From: Podaxis mareebaensis
Taxonomy: Eukaryota > Basidiomycota > Agaricomycetes > Agaricales > Agaricaceae
Length of the DNA: 64,000 nt
Reading direction: 5' to 3'
Assembly: GCA_018524725.1 (NCBI GenBank)
Contig: JAEUWP010000335.1
Span: forward strand, 558,001 to 622,000
The notes beneath the pieces were generated by a model that did no database searches, was not told where the DNA came from, and saw only the letters and a program-made list of their open reading frames with translations. Of the stretch, positions 1 to 11,773 are shown in pieces. A program made the translations under genes and the position numbers. Every line of letters starts with the position of its first letter. Within the stretch, counting starts at the first letter, position 1.

Positions 1-627
1 CCACCTACTGTCCCACAGATTGCGAATATGACTGTCCCAGCGGAAAGTATCTCTCTGAGTATGGGACCCCCCATGATCATACCAGCATCACCCCTGCAAC
101 CATTGTCAGAAGGGCGGGATCACATAGAAAGTACTCACCTACATGTTGTGCACGTTGGGATGGTTAAGTTTGAAGTCGATGAGGAGTTTCGCTGTAAACA
201 GCCCAAAAACACCAAGGAACACGATCTGGTATTCACGACTCGGTAACAGTTCTGCGGTGATCCAAATATATTATTCACCAAAACAACTGCAGGAACGATA
301 CCTAAAGGACCCGAGTCAGTCCCCAGAGCACTCCACAACTGAGGATCGTTCATACCGACGACTGCCAGTGAAGAAGGCAGTGACAACATTCCATTGCTCA
401 CGATCTCCGCTATCATTAGCAGGGAAACGAACTGGAACATAGAGTCGAGCGATCAGCGGTAACATTGTGAGCGAAGCGCATACCTGCCAACTGAGAGTTT
501 TGTAGTGGAAATCATGATCCGGATCCTCTATGAAAACGTCTGTCGCGTCTTTATCATGCGGTGTTGAAGTATCAGGGAGATCTGGAGAGGTGCCTCCCTT
601 GAAAGAATGCGATCGCTCCTTGTGCAT
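1..627 (-). CDS. AAT-family amino acid transporter, 3' end cut off by the window
   Basis: The spliced minus-strand reading encodes the N-terminal half of an integral membrane amino acid permease of the fungal AAT (Aa_trans) family. Exons read at 627-484, 431-356, 301-279, 225-143 and 93-1, separated by 52-76 base GT-AG introns. A charged cytosolic tail of about 48 residues precedes the first membrane segment. That segment carries the family pattern AEIVSNGMLSLPSS, followed by GIVPAVVL and a second hydrophobic stretch ending in FKLNHPNVHNM, then GDAGMIMGGPILREI. All of these are in register with this family, where a helix-breaking G-x-LSLP motif lies in TM1. An ATG at 669 is not available in good context upstream; 627 is the first clear ATG before the conserved part. 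The substrate cannot be told from this half, and the rest lies left of the window. Confidence 0.85.
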
Positions 628-1323
628 GAGGAATAGAAAGGCAAGATTGTCACAAGGCAGAGAAGGCACCTCTTTTCTCTCTGGAGGGTTTATAAATAGT
701 TGAGCGAGTATCCAATGGAGTAAAGGCCACTACAACAAGCAGCCGAGGTTTCGTATTGATAATTTCATAAACCAGAATCAGTGAAGGAAGGATAACTAGG
801 CTCGTCTGAGGGTATCTCGTTGCATTGGGTGCCAGGGCTTTGTCCTGGTTGAGAGTGACGAGGACTACAATAGTGAGAATGGATACTGGGGTTCCGATTC
901 TCCGGTATTTAGCGCTAGCAGCCGACGGCCCGGGGAGGTGCTGGGGGGTTTTATAATTTTGCGGAGAACATCGGATATGGTGGATCCGGGCGCGCAAGAT
1001 AAGCTCATACTCCTGTTGATTGTGGTGGGCTGTGGTATCTGGGCGTGACAGTATAGGTCGCGTCACATGGTACATATTTAATGACATGTTGAAACGCGCT
1101 CCTTGAATTTGATTTTGATGGTCTGCACGAAGCCTGCCTGACAGCTAGTGCTACTTCTTGCCGCCACGCTTGTCCTTTCTTTCTTCGCACTTTCCTCGCA
1201 GCTGGTCGAAACTTACATTGTAACTCTGTGGCACACCGTCATCGATAGGTGAGTTCTATTTCGTCTCTTTGTGGAAGACTCGTCTCAATTTCGGATCCCG
1301 GGAAGAACTTCAATACCCAGATA
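628..1323. other. Divergent intergenic region, transporter / F-box gene
   Basis: This stretch separates the divergent starts of the transporter (minus) and the F-box protein (plus), so it should hold both promoters. Apart from the TATA-like element near 690 I see no coding sequence I can support. The open frames here lack conserved motifs and have no splice partners. Confidence 0.6.
690..698 (-). promoter_or_regulatory. Candidate TATA box of the AAT transporter
   Basis: On the minus strand the sequence TATTTATAA lies about 63 bases upstream of the transporter ATG at 627. That is a plausible TATA position for a short-leader fungal gene. It is a short AT motif and could be chance. Confidence 0.35.
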
Positions 1324-2406
1324 ATGGACTGTTTCGTGGAGGATCTCATTCCAATCATTCTTGATAGTAACGACCATTGGTGGGACAGAGACCTCGCTCG
1401 GCTTGCTCAGGTGTCGTCTGCGTGGTTATATTATATTCGCAGAAGGCTTTACGCCTTTCCATCGTTACACTCATTCTCCGCTTGTGCCTCTCTCGCTCGA
1501 ACATTGGGCACCAATCCATTTCTTGCATCCTTGGTGCAGCATTTAGCACTACGGCCAACCTGCGCCGGCACCTCACGTGGCTCGTCGAAAGACCGTTTGG
1601 CTGTCCGGACCCTCCTGGGCTTGGATGGCCTACAGAGCCTCATTCTGGGTGGCGAACTGGCCATTCAGTCAGAACGATTTCTCGGCTTCGTCACAGCGGC
1701 TGACACCCTTACGCAATTGCACATTGATGGTGCTCTCGTCCATGGGTCGTTGACGTCGCGAGCGTCTCTTGAATGGTCCGAAGACCTTATCTTCAGATTC
1801 CCGAATCTCAAGAGGCTCAGGCTCACGGACCTTGAGATAGACATCAGCCCAGTCTTCACCTGTCAGCCTCTTCAGTTGGACGAACTCATCATTGAGAATG
1901 TCTGCGTCATTAGCGGCTTTCTCTCGCATCTCGTACCAGAGGCCTCCACCCTCGGGAGACTATGCGTCAGGGCGTCTAGCGCTTGCGAGTATGATGAACA
2001 CATTCGGATGATCCTTCACTCTTCGAACGTGCATACGTTGGAGTATGGGGTCCAGAAAGCCAGTCCCTCTGATGGCTCGTTCCTGGAACCAGAGGGGATG
2101 CCAAATCCTCGTGTTCTGCGCCTTCGGCATTTGGAATTGCATGGCCTACACGTTGATGATGGTGTGCTGGCTTTGGTCAGTCAGTGGTGTCCTGAGGTCG
2201 AGGAGCTTGTTGTGTCCGGTCGATTGATTTGCCTTACCCCGGATGATTGGAGTACGTACCTTACATCAGGGGCGTTGTCCTCATTACGCCGCCTCAGGTT
2301 GACATGGGGCACCAACCACCCTCCCTATCAGCCATGGTGTGCTAATGCGGTTAAGCTCTTGGCTCAAGCTACTTCTCTTCGTCAAATTGAACTTGATTCA
2401 TTTTGA
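1324..2406 (+). CDS. F-box / leucine-rich-repeat-like protein
   Basis: This is a single-exon gene of 360 residues. The N-terminus (residues 1-45) has the fungal F-box-like pattern: a hydrophobic DLIPIILD stretch, then ARLAQVSSAWLYYIRRRLY, where the conserved Trp and the following basic helix fit the F-box of basidiomycete F-box proteins. The rest is a series of leucine-rich stretches such as LQSLILGG, FPNLKRLRLTDLEI, LRHLELHGLHV and LSSLRRLRLTW, spaced like degenerate LRRs that would bind a substrate for SCF ubiquitin ligases. The frame stays open upstream to 1249 but starts there with GTG; 1324 is the first ATG. Such proteins form a very large, fast-evolving family in mushrooms, so a specific substrate cannot be named. 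Confidence 0.7.
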   Translation: MDCFVEDLIPIILDSNDHWWDRDLARLAQVSSAWLYYIRRRLYAFPSLHSFSACASLARTLGTNPFLASLVQHLALRPTCAGTSRGSSKDRLAVRTLLGLDGLQSLILGGELAIQSERFLGFVTAADTLTQLHIDGALVHGSLTSRASLEWSEDLIFRFPNLKRLRLTDLEIDISPVFTCQPLQLDELIIENVCVISGFLSHLVPEASTLGRLCVRASSACEYDEHIRMILHSSNVHTLEYGVQKASPSDGSFLEPEGMPNPRVLRLRHLELHGLHVDDGVLALVSQWCPEVEELVVSGRLICLTPDDWSTYLTSGALSSLRRLRLTWGTNHPPYQPWCANAVKLLAQATSLRQIELDSF

Positions 2407-2821
2407 ATATAATGGACTAATACCTCTTGCTGTAGGATAATTCTCATGGAATGGTTGTACGATATAATAGCAGTTTCTGTTGGGTTGTCATGTAGTATGA
2501 ATGTATTATAGCAGCTACGTATTTGGCGTATCTATCACGAATGAGAAATGAATTATGGGTTAGAAACGAGGGACGGAGGATGTGAGAAGGGGAGAGATGT
2601 ATTGAGCGCTTGCCTGTTCGGGTAAGTATGAATGTGAGGGCCATGGCAATTTTCGCCCTGAGATGTGTCTTGTACCTCCTCTTCCGTTGTCGAGGACGCG
2701 CTGAGAGCGTCGCTCATTCACACCGACCAGTATTCACACAAAGTCTGGTCCTTCTCGCCCCTAATACCCACATTACGTTCTCAACCCCTCCTACGTCCCA
2801 ACCACCACCACCCTCTTTTCC
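2407..2821. other. Intergenic region, promoter of the alpha/beta hydrolase gene
   Basis: This holds the 3' flank of the F-box gene and the upstream region of the hydrolase. The last 130 bases are rich in C and T (a CCACCACCACCC-type stretch just before the ATG), typical of basidiomycete core promoters. No gene is seen. Confidence 0.5.
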
Positions 2822-5800
2822 ATGTACTCGGTTTTATCAAGAAACCAACAGCCTGCGTCTACGTCTTCACGCACCCCAAGAAAGAGCTCCTCCTTTCTTT
2901 CCTTACGTCGCGAGAAGGACAAGGCCGCATCCCAGCCCGACGTCGGGTCGACGCCCCCGCCACTACCAGGAACGTCATCCAGCAGCCAGTATGCACGGTC
3001 AGCGTCACACCCTGACCAGCCTTCTCGGCCGAGATCAAGCCCGTCCTCTCGCTCGTCCAGAGCCAAAGCCAGGCACCCGCCATCGTCCGGAGCAACCACA
3101 CCACCTGCGCAAAGACCTCATGACAGTTACGACAGGCCCAGTAGTTCCAGGGGCGGCAGTGACTCTGCATATGCTTTTCCGACATTCGAGTCTTCAGAAG
3201 ATCTCGCGACCCCAACGACTGCATCGCGTACTTATGTACGCACGCGCTCACGAACAGGTCCATCAGGGAAGTCTCACTGGGACGATGTTCTCAGCGCTAC
3301 CCACCTTCGGTTCTCCGGATCGTCCTCCACTCAACACACAGAGACGCCACCTCATACTCCCATAGACTACACGACTTTCCGAGACTCGTTCGAGCAATTC
3401 CCTGTCTTCGTAGCAGCGCCTGTTGCGGGGGTAGATGTCATGGATGCATTGGTGGACGGTATGAACGGAGGGGATGTACATGGAGGTTCTCTCAGTCTTT
3501 CCAGCCGGGCACGTTTTGGTATTCCTAATCACCACCCTCTCTATCAACCACCTCTCCCGACGCCCCCGCCTGGAATAGTCTTGGGTGGGGGGAAACCTAG
3601 ACGCTCCAAACCCAAGCAGAAAGAGCACCTGTCAAGCGGCTCTAGTGAAGAGGAGGATTACCCACGGAATATGCCTGGTGCAGCGCGGAAGACGCGGAAG
3701 CGGACAAGACCATCTTCATCCCGTACTATTTCAAATGCTACAATCACTCCAGCATCATCCACTCCATTTCCAACACCCCCCGCTGAAAACGCTTCTTCGA
3801 CGCATCCTCGACGTGCCAAGAATGAGATTTCCCGTGCCCCCAGTGCTACCTCTCTTCCAGAAAAGCCCACTAAAACCGTCGTACCCTCAATATCGGACAT
3901 CATCCGAACGTATGCGCCCAAAGAAGTACAGGCACGGACAATCCCTCCCACGACCCGCTCAGCATCGTTATATACCCTCAATCAGAGCTATAGACTGTCT
4001 CGCGAGGAGCAAGCCAAACCTCCTTCACCTCAGACGGAGGAAGGAGAGGCCGTTCCACGTTCATCTTTGGATTCAATAGCAGACGAGGTGCAACAGACCA
4101 TCAAAAACCAGACAAAAATGAAACCCATAACCTCCGTTCCACCTTCCTCATTTCCGAAGCGCCATTCAGCAATTTCCGACAATGCGAGCATATACTCACC
4201 CCGGTCAGATCCCGGAGGTCCGACCGCATCCCTGTATTCCTCATCAGCCTCTTACTACCAACCAGCGTCTCCGTACGAAAGCAGTTTTTCGAACGTAGCA
4301 TCACCCTCCCAGGCGGTGGCCCAATATCTGCGTTCTGCGAGGTTAACCACTCTGCTGAAACTTAGCCGATCTCCCCACGCATCTGCGGACAATCCATTAA
4401 CTGTCAGTCTCTCGGATCTGGGTAGCCGCACGGGATATCCTGTCGTTGTTTTCCTCGGTTTGGGCTGCGTGAGGCATATTATGGGTTTGTATGATGAAAT
4501 GGCGGAATGTATGGGTTTGAGACTTATTACTATTGATCGGTGAGCAATCTAGTTTCGAATTCATAATGAATACAACGGCTAAAAGTCCATTAGCTGGGGC
4601 TTAGGTCGTACGGAGCCTCGGCATAAGACTGCCAAAGGGATCATGCAATGGGCTGATGTGGTTGACGAGGTTTTGGACTTGATGAATATCGATATGTGCA
4701 GCGTTATGGCACACTCTGCTGGAGCACCCTACGCGCTTTCATTCGCCAACAAGTATGCCCATAGGATACACGGAGATGTTTGTCTGCTAGCGCCTTGGGT
4801 GGGAGGCAGTGAAAATAGTGGGTTCTTGATACGCATATCATTGGGCTCCAACTCAGATATCGTTAGGTGGATACAAATGGCTCAAATACGTCCCCAACGG
4901 CATCCTGAAAACTGCCCAGGCCGCTGAGTGGAGGATTCAGACCTGGATGATTGGGAAACCTCCAACGATCGCCTACGAGGGCATCGGCTATACGGCCCCG
5001 AAAGACTCGAAGCAGCCTGTTAGCTCGAACATGGTTGACTCCCCGAATGTTGAGGGACGATCACGACCAAGTATCGGCTCCAGCAATGGTACGTTTAGCG
5101 AATACGACGACCTTCGAGATTTCGAGGGCCGCTTCTCGAGTCGCAGCACTCTTGGGGCAGACTCAAATGAAGGCAAGCCTAATACTGCAAAGCGCAAAGG
5201 CTCACGAGGGTTCATCGAACGTTTCAAGGCGCCACAAGATGGTGGACAGCAATCCGGTGGCGTTGCGGGAAGGAAGCTGAAGGGTCTTCGATCTCTGGGT
5301 TCCTTGAAAGGGAAGGGTCGCAGCGCGTCAGGAAAATCGGGACCTCCTAGCCCGATTCCCTCCCTCCAGTTGGACGTCGAACTTGATTTAGAAAGAGATT
5401 ACGGTTGGAAGAAGAGCGTCGAAGTTGCAAGTCAATATGGAGGTGGAAGTCAATCACGGCATTCAACAACAAGCCAATATACCCGATCTACTGGACACCG
5501 TTCTATTTCATTCTCATCACCGAAGGCGCCGATGTCGATGCCCTCATCGCCTGTCCCCAGCACGGCAAACTCTACATTTACGGCCAGCGTAGGACCCAGT
5601 GGATCTTATCAGGCTGCTCTTGGGAATGCTCTGATCGCAGCATCACACGCGGAATCTGCCAAGGGAACTCATAACGACCTACTGCAAATTCTAAATCATG
5701 ACAATCATCCTTGGGGCTTTTCCTATACCGACTATCCGCATACCGTGAAAATTTGGTACGGAGATAAGGATGAAAAGATTGCAGAGAATGCTGTAAGATG

Positions 5801-5945
5801 GATGGAGCGAACTATGGGCTTTGATAAATGCACCCTGAAAATCGTCAAAGGCGCCGATCATGGGTTAATGTATAGGAGTAGCGTGGTGATAGAGGTTTTC
5901 GAGCGGATCCTATCGGAATGGCGTTCGGGTAGGGATGTTCGTTGA
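2822..5945 (+). CDS. Large alpha/beta-hydrolase-fold protein with disordered N-terminus and insertion
   Basis: The gene has three exons (2822-4539, 4594-4817, 4867-5945), giving 1006 residues. The first ~515 residues are Ser/Pro/Thr-rich and probably disordered. A hydrolase core then begins: TGYPVVVFLGLGC (first strand and turn), LRLITIDRWGLGRTE (the DRWGxGxS-type strand 4 motif), and SVMAHSAGAPYAL, the nucleophile elbow with Ser in the S-x-S/A-G arrangement. A second disordered insert of about 230 residues follows. The fold ends with TVKIWYGDKDEKI and KGADHGLMYR, which supply the acid (Asp) and His of a Ser-His-Asp triad. Fungal proteins with this split layout are known only as alpha/beta hydrolases; the substrate is unknown. 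All junctions keep the frame and use GT-AG. Confidence 0.8.
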
Positions 5946-6491
5946 CATTGGCAGGACTGTCACTGACTAGATTTTGAACCAGGTTCTCGCTAGGTCTGCC
6001 TAGGAAACCCAATATCTGATTACCTCTCCTTCGGACTTTTTATGATTATATATCTTTCTGGTCGTTTTTTTGTTTTCGTCTTTTGGATACCAGGTCACAG
6101 TCATTCTGTCATGACATTCCTCCGCTCTCAAGTTATCTCAGTTGCACATTTTTGTCTCTCTTGGAGAATGGGATAGTTTTCAAATCCGTTCTTGATTGTG
6201 TCTGTTACCCATTCTACCTCGCTTGGTCACTACCCTCCCTTTAGTTATACGGTAATGCAATGTGTAATTCCCCTCCATGTCGAATTTTCTCAAAGTTCGA
6301 TGTTGTAGTTCTAGACTTATGATATTCCGACATTCCTTTGACTGTGGAAGGTAATACAGTAAGCAAATCAACACTGATGGGGCTAAGGAGCGACGTGAAA
6401 GGATTGTGAGATGTCCGTGCGTCCGTTCGAGGAAAACCGAAGGAATGAGAAAAAAAAAGAAAGAGAAAGTAGAACGAAAACTATCATAGAG
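5946..6491. other. Convergent intergenic region
   Basis: This lies between the 3' ends of the plus-strand hydrolase and the minus-strand membrane protein, so it should hold two 3' UTRs. It has T-rich tracts (for example around 6060-6080) and an A-rich run near 6450-6470. No supported gene is present. Confidence 0.5.
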
Positions 6492-8842
6492 CTACGACGG
6501 GATCTTTGGCAGTGGACGTTTATGAGGTGTAAGGGGTGCTATCACAGGCCTTTCGAAGGGCAAGTTCTGTCTGGGAGGGGCTACTGCTTGTTCGTAATTG
6601 GGCGGCTGGGATAAGGCCAGCCTTGTATTGCTTTTCCTGATCGAGGCTGTGCGTTTGTCAGGACGGTCCTCTCTGGTGAGCCGCAAAGATGCATTATGTC
6701 TCATCGCCGGCGCCACTTCATTTCGAGCCTCCGCCGCGTTGGGAAGCGGCATGTCGTCGATAGATGGGGTGAGCCAGTCTGGTGGATCGGGGGGGATTTT
6801 GAGGCTGATACGAGGCTCTATACGGGATGAGTACGTCTTGTCTTGCGGCTGCACGTCTCTTTTTGAAGGTCCAATTCGACCGACACCCTGCCGCAACGCG
6901 TTTCGCTCTCGTATGTTCAGGGGTTGAGTGACGACACCCCAACGGATATCACTCGCTGGCACTGCTTTCTCGAGATCGGAATTGGATTTGGATACCCGCA
7001 GAGGCCGGGTTTGGGGTTGAGACTGTGACTCGTTGCCCTGCTGGATATCCTTAGCAGATTTGGCGTGTTCGTGTGTGATGCGGGTACTCGGTACAGTTAG
7101 TCGCGGGGAAGTGATTTCGGGATCAGAATTTGTATCAGACTGCCGGATGGACTGCATGAGAACCCGACTGTCAGCAAGCCTGGTGCGTGGTTGCGTGTTG
7201 GCATCGAGTCGTTGACGGCGCTCGGCATGATTCGGATTCTGGTTACTCTGCACTGAGCGCCCGTTCTCGACAAGTGTTGACTTGAAAAGGAGGTCGTTAG
7301 GCGATGATTCGGGCAATGGCAAGGGTGACGAGGGAGGGGGGTATCCAGATAGTAGTTGGACCTTGAGACGGCGGCTTTCATGAGAGGTCATGGAACTGTC
7401 TGAGTTAGACTGGTTGTGTAGATGGGTCGGCCGAGGAGATTCGGGGATATTTCTACCAGTTCGCCTGACGCTCTGAGGTGAGACCTCCCTTATGCTGGGA
7501 TAGGAGCGTTGAGGTCGCGTTTGACCCCGCGATTGAACAGGTGAACGTATTGGCGAGTTTGTAACACTTGTCGCCATGTCCCCGTTCCTCGGGGATCGAG
7601 TGACCAAAGGTGCGGGAAACCTGGGAACTTCTGGAACTGGCTCTTTTGGAGGGGGAGCGGGAGGTTTGGAATGTGGCCGTGACCTGTCAGGCGCAGAAGC
7701 AGTCGTGTCTGCTCGTATGACTCGGTTTTGCTCGGGCGCATCGTTCCTCCGTCCGAGGTCTACGTGAGTTGAGAAGGAAGAAGTTGGATCCGATACTGTG
7801 GATTGTTTTAGATAGCGATCCTCTGGAAGCGTTTCAATCTTCTCGCGGGACCGAGTTTTCTGGTCTGCTGGGTCTGGCGCGGAGAACGCTGTCGTCGAGG
7901 CGTTTAGATTGGTGTCACTTCTGCCTTTCTCAGAATCCTGATTGAGTCGGCGTGATACTTCCTGAAGGCGCAGTCGCATCGCAAAGAGAGCCGCGAGAGC
8001 AATTATCACAATGATGATCAAGGCCACGACCAAGCCGATCATCGTGTCCATCTTTCTTCCAAGCCCTCCCCGAGGCGTAGTAGTTGGGGAAGTGGAAGAA
8101 GAAAGAACCGAGGAAGGTGGCTCATCATCCCGACGAATCAGGGAGCCACTTGAATCTGGCCAGTATAAATGCTCTCGACATACTGGAATTGCCGCATCAA
8201 GAGCTGGCGAGTTGTCTGACAGTAGGCTTAGTCGCGAGCACCCGTCAAGGCGGAATAGCATACCGGTATCTTTGAGGATAAACTCGACAAAGGAAAACGT
8301 GATCTCTCCATAGGTGCCAAATCGACGGTCGTAAAGATTATGTAACTCCAAAAAGCGTTTATCTTGTCCTCCCAAAGCCAAGGAAAATAGACAACTCTTG
8401 AACATAGTTAGAACCATGGCATACAGAGTCAGATTCACCTCACCGGAGTTTGTTCAAAGGAGGTAAGTATTGAAGCATCATAACCATCAACGGTTTGAAA
8501 TGCCCCCTTACAATCTAAGCAAACGCCATAGAGGGATGCTCCAGCACGTTTGTGCCCATATACTCTAATAAGTGATGTGTTTCCTGTCTCGAGTTAGGGT
8601 CGGAAATACCAATGAAGGGATAGGGTCTTACTGGGTATCTCCAAGTCCAGGAAGACCCCGGGGGAACTTGTAGAAAGAAAGTAGAAACTTGAGGGACCAG
8701 TATGAGAATGTGTAAATGCAGTATCCAAGTCCGAGGCAAATAGACGCATAGTTCGCAGAGAGCCAGCAACGCGAGGGATAAATAGGAGGAACCAGAGCCG
8801 AAACTGTAGCAAAGGGCCAAGCGATGCTACCAAGAAAGCCAT
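6492..8842 (-). CDS. Single-pass type I membrane protein with long disordered cytosolic tail
   Basis: The gene has three exons (8842-8632, 8583-8444, 8396-6492), giving 751 residues. A hydrophobic leader (residues ~1-28, ending near VAGSL) looks like a signal peptide. It is followed by a ~200-residue ectodomain with a CLDC pair, repeated hydrophobic strands and a further Cys-rich end (DGCSR, PVCREH). A transmembrane helix lies at about residues 236-257 (GLVVALIIIVIIALAALFAM), followed by basic RLRLQEVSRR. The remaining ~490 residues are Ser/Pro/Arg-rich and unstructured. This topology recurs in basidiomycete proteins of unknown role, sometimes assumed to be cell-surface sensors; I recognise no named domain. 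The three exons join in frame only with the upstream exons given here. Confidence 0.75.
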
Positions 8843-9337
8843 CCTGAGAGGCCCACGGCTTTCGGGAGGTACAAGCGTTTGGGAACCACCCGCAAAGAGG
8901 AAAAGGGTGAAAGGTGGTTAGGATGGCATCACAAGCAGTACAAGAATCGGGGGGCGGTTTTGGAATTCCCAGAGGTGGCGACCGAGCACATCAATGAGTG
9001 GCACTGCCGAACAGATGTCATGATGGGTGAAGCAGTGAGGGGAGTAATGAAGTTAGTGATGGAGTATAATCCGGCTAGTTGATGGGATAGATGGAAGAGG
9101 GTGGCTCGGGGACAGTGCATCTTTGTGTGTTATTTTCAGAATACCTTAGTCACATGACTCCTACTTCAATGGATGTCAAAGTCGCCGTCATAACTGCTGC
9201 TATTGCCACACTCCAAGCCAAGCTTCCGACAACCACCGTCTCTTCAACTCTTTCCATCTTCAATGGCCTGTTTTGCATAATTTATTTTCGCGTCCCAGGT
9301 CCTATTCACCAACTTTCCTTATTTCGCCTAATCCACC
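8843..9337. other. Divergent promoter region, membrane protein / Ies1
   Basis: This lies between the starts of the minus-strand membrane protein (8842) and plus-strand Ies1 (9338). It contains no supported coding sequence. Pyrimidine-rich sequence precedes the Ies1 ATG. Confidence 0.5.
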
Positions 9338-11182
9338 ATGTCGCGTCGTCCAAGCCCCGCTCCAAGTCGCAGAGTCATTCCAATCAAACGTGTCGAAGGC
9401 GAACCCCTGACTCGCGGTGACCTACAATATGACTTTCTCCGTAATATCTTCTCAGATACCCACGCCGTATTTACCAACCCATGGCCCAACCCCGGAGACC
9501 CTTCTCAAGCCAAGTTGACATTCCGCGATCTCTACATTAAAACCTTGCTTAATTCAACAAAGGCAACCAAAGCTTTCCGAGACAAGCTAGCCGAGTCAGA
9601 TATCTTTGCTGAGGACTTTGCCATGATTGCCTTGCTTGTAAATGTGGGTCGTATCAATACAACAATGAGTTGTAAGTTGTCCGTTTGACTAAGGCACGAA
9701 CTTCAAATCTAACTTGGATTTAGTCTTCCCAGAGATGAAGACCACTATCCGTTCCTATCATCCCGTTCCCGCTTTACAGAGGACTTCCGGGAATCTCCAG
9801 GACGCGCCTCGCATCAAACACATGCTGAAGGCCGTGACACTTGAGGACGAGAGTAATAGTCCGGCCAATCTTCCTGCTGATATCCTTTCACGTCTAGTCA
9901 GTGTTTTTTCTAGTTATCCAGTATGAGTGGCTCTAACAATAAATGTTAGAGTATGAGACGTGTTCCCCCGACGACTGTCACCAATCTCATTTTTATTCTG
10001 GCCAACCATTCTAGTGTACGTAAATTTGAATTGTTTCCAATGAAATTCTGATTGACGCTATGCAAGGCCATTGGTCGTTCACACCTCCCTGATAACATTG
10101 ATTTCCTGGGTTTGTTCATGCGGACAGACCTATCTTCTGCAAGTCGTGCCAAAGCATTCTTATGGCTTTGTTTCAACTATCTGGAGAGTCCTGTTATGGA
10201 CAGTGAAGATGACTACGACAGCGACGTCATCGTCAACCCTTTCGGTGATCCGAGAAAAGACGGGAAGCCATCTTTTGTCCATCTAACCGCGGAGGAGGCG
10301 GCATCGGAAAACGTGGACCCAGAAGATGAACTCAGGCTCGCCGAGAAGCTCATTGAACATCGCAGCAATCTCCTCCAAGGTCTTCAATCAAAGGAAAAAG
10401 TATCAAGTACCAGTGGCAGTGTTATTGGCGATATTGATGACACACCAGGTTTGGGCGGGGAGGAAATCAGCGGAGTCTCCAAAGGCAAGCGGAAACGTGA
10501 GAACGCTCCCACAGTCAAGAATCCTCGTACCACCACCACGGAGCGGAAACCTGCAACGGACAAGATGCCTAAAGGTCGTAAGCAGAAGCCCAAGCTGGAT
10601 GACAACCCCCCCGACGACGGCGAAGGTTCAACTTCTGCGGGCCGTATGTCCTCTTTAACCTCGTTTAGTGAAGCCAAATTCTCAACCCCACTCCTTGCTT
10701 TAGGCGGTAATGGCCAACGTGTCATGAGTGTGCAGAATCAATACCCCTTACATCAGCTCCTAGTGCGATCATCCAGCCATCACCAGTACCCGGCAGACGC
10801 GGACATCACCTCGAACCACCGGTACACACCTTATCAAAGGGAATATACAACACTGAGGCAATCGTCCGATATCTATCAAGCTGCGCGAGCGAGGCGCCCT
10901 GTTCCTCCAAGATCGTTCTTGCAACGTACGTTCGGTGTAGTTTTATTAGGTGATGAGTACTTACCCCTCCATCAGACGCTTGGCTCAAGGTGACAACCGT
11001 CGACCCACTGGTTGATTCTGATGACGAAGATGATGAACATGCTCGTCACGAATATAGTGAGCCAATTGGGTGATCCCACGCATTCAATGTCACTGATCAA
11101 TGGTCGTTCAGTGCAACGCCTCCGCGTTATAGCTGGTATTATTGGAACACCATTCTCAGATTCCATCCAATCAGCTCCCTAA
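9338..11182 (+). CDS. ies1: INO80 chromatin-remodelling complex subunit 1 (Ies1)
   Basis: Seven exons (9338-9671, 9724-9896, 9950-10015, 10067-10643, 10704-10925, 10976-11056, 11112-11182) give 507 residues. The N-terminal half matches the fungal Ino eighty subunit 1 signature: GEPLTRGDLQYDFL, a KLTFRDLYIKTLLNS block and LVNVGRINTTMSFFPEM, then TYHPxPxLQ-like RSYHPVPALQ. The end also fits, with FLQHAWLKVTTVDPL followed by an acidic DSDDEDDEHAR stretch and QRLRVIAG. Ies1 is a fungal-specific subunit of the INO80 nucleosome remodeller in the nucleus. The middle is disordered and basic. The intron at 10644-10703 is 60 bases with no stop, so retaining it would keep the frame (adding 20 residues). 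Exon 3 is only 66 bases. Confidence 0.9.
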
Positions 11183-11773
11183 CCCGCTCCTCCGGAATCC
11201 AGTCATCATCCTCGGTATTTTTGATTCCCTTATCCGACCTGTAGTATTCAGCCGCTCGTTTTATATTTATTTCTATGTATCATATTTCCGTGTGGATCAA
11301 GCAACCTCTGTAGTTGGTTTTCAGTTCGTAGCAACCTTCGTTGTTCTCCGACCACCTTATACTACTTGTTAATATAAATTTTGCCCCCTTGGAATGTCGA
11401 CCTCGTCGGATAAAAGCAGTTCTCGATTATCTTACAACCAATATGCTCAAAAGAAGACATCCTACAACTAAGAAAGACGAACAGGAAGGCCGAGAAGAAT
11501 CAGGCAGAAAGAACTCCAAAACTAGAAAGAGAAAGTATGGGAAGGGGTTTAGAAGCGGCAGATGATCACAAATGGCGAAGCAGATAGAAAATATGAAGAG
11601 GAAAAATGAAGTCACGAAAGGTCTAATGATAAACTAAGAGTGCACAGATAAAATACAATGAACAACCCTTGATTCCAATATCCGATCACCTGCCATTGGA
11701 ATAAAAAGGCAAGCCAAATTCAACAAGCCCAACAATAGTCGCAGTGCTTTATCCGTGGCTACAGACCAGTCGT
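11183..11773. other. Convergent intergenic region
   Basis: This holds the 3' flanks of Ies1 and of the MIT-domain gene. An A/G-rich stretch (about 11440-11610) produces open frames on both strands, but they show only low-complexity Lys/Arg or Phe/Leu runs. I see no gene. Confidence 0.5.

Noticed and set aside
1249..1323. Extension of the F-box gene to 1249
   Set aside because: The frame is open but begins with GTG; the first ATG is at 1324 and eukaryotic genes rarely start without ATG.
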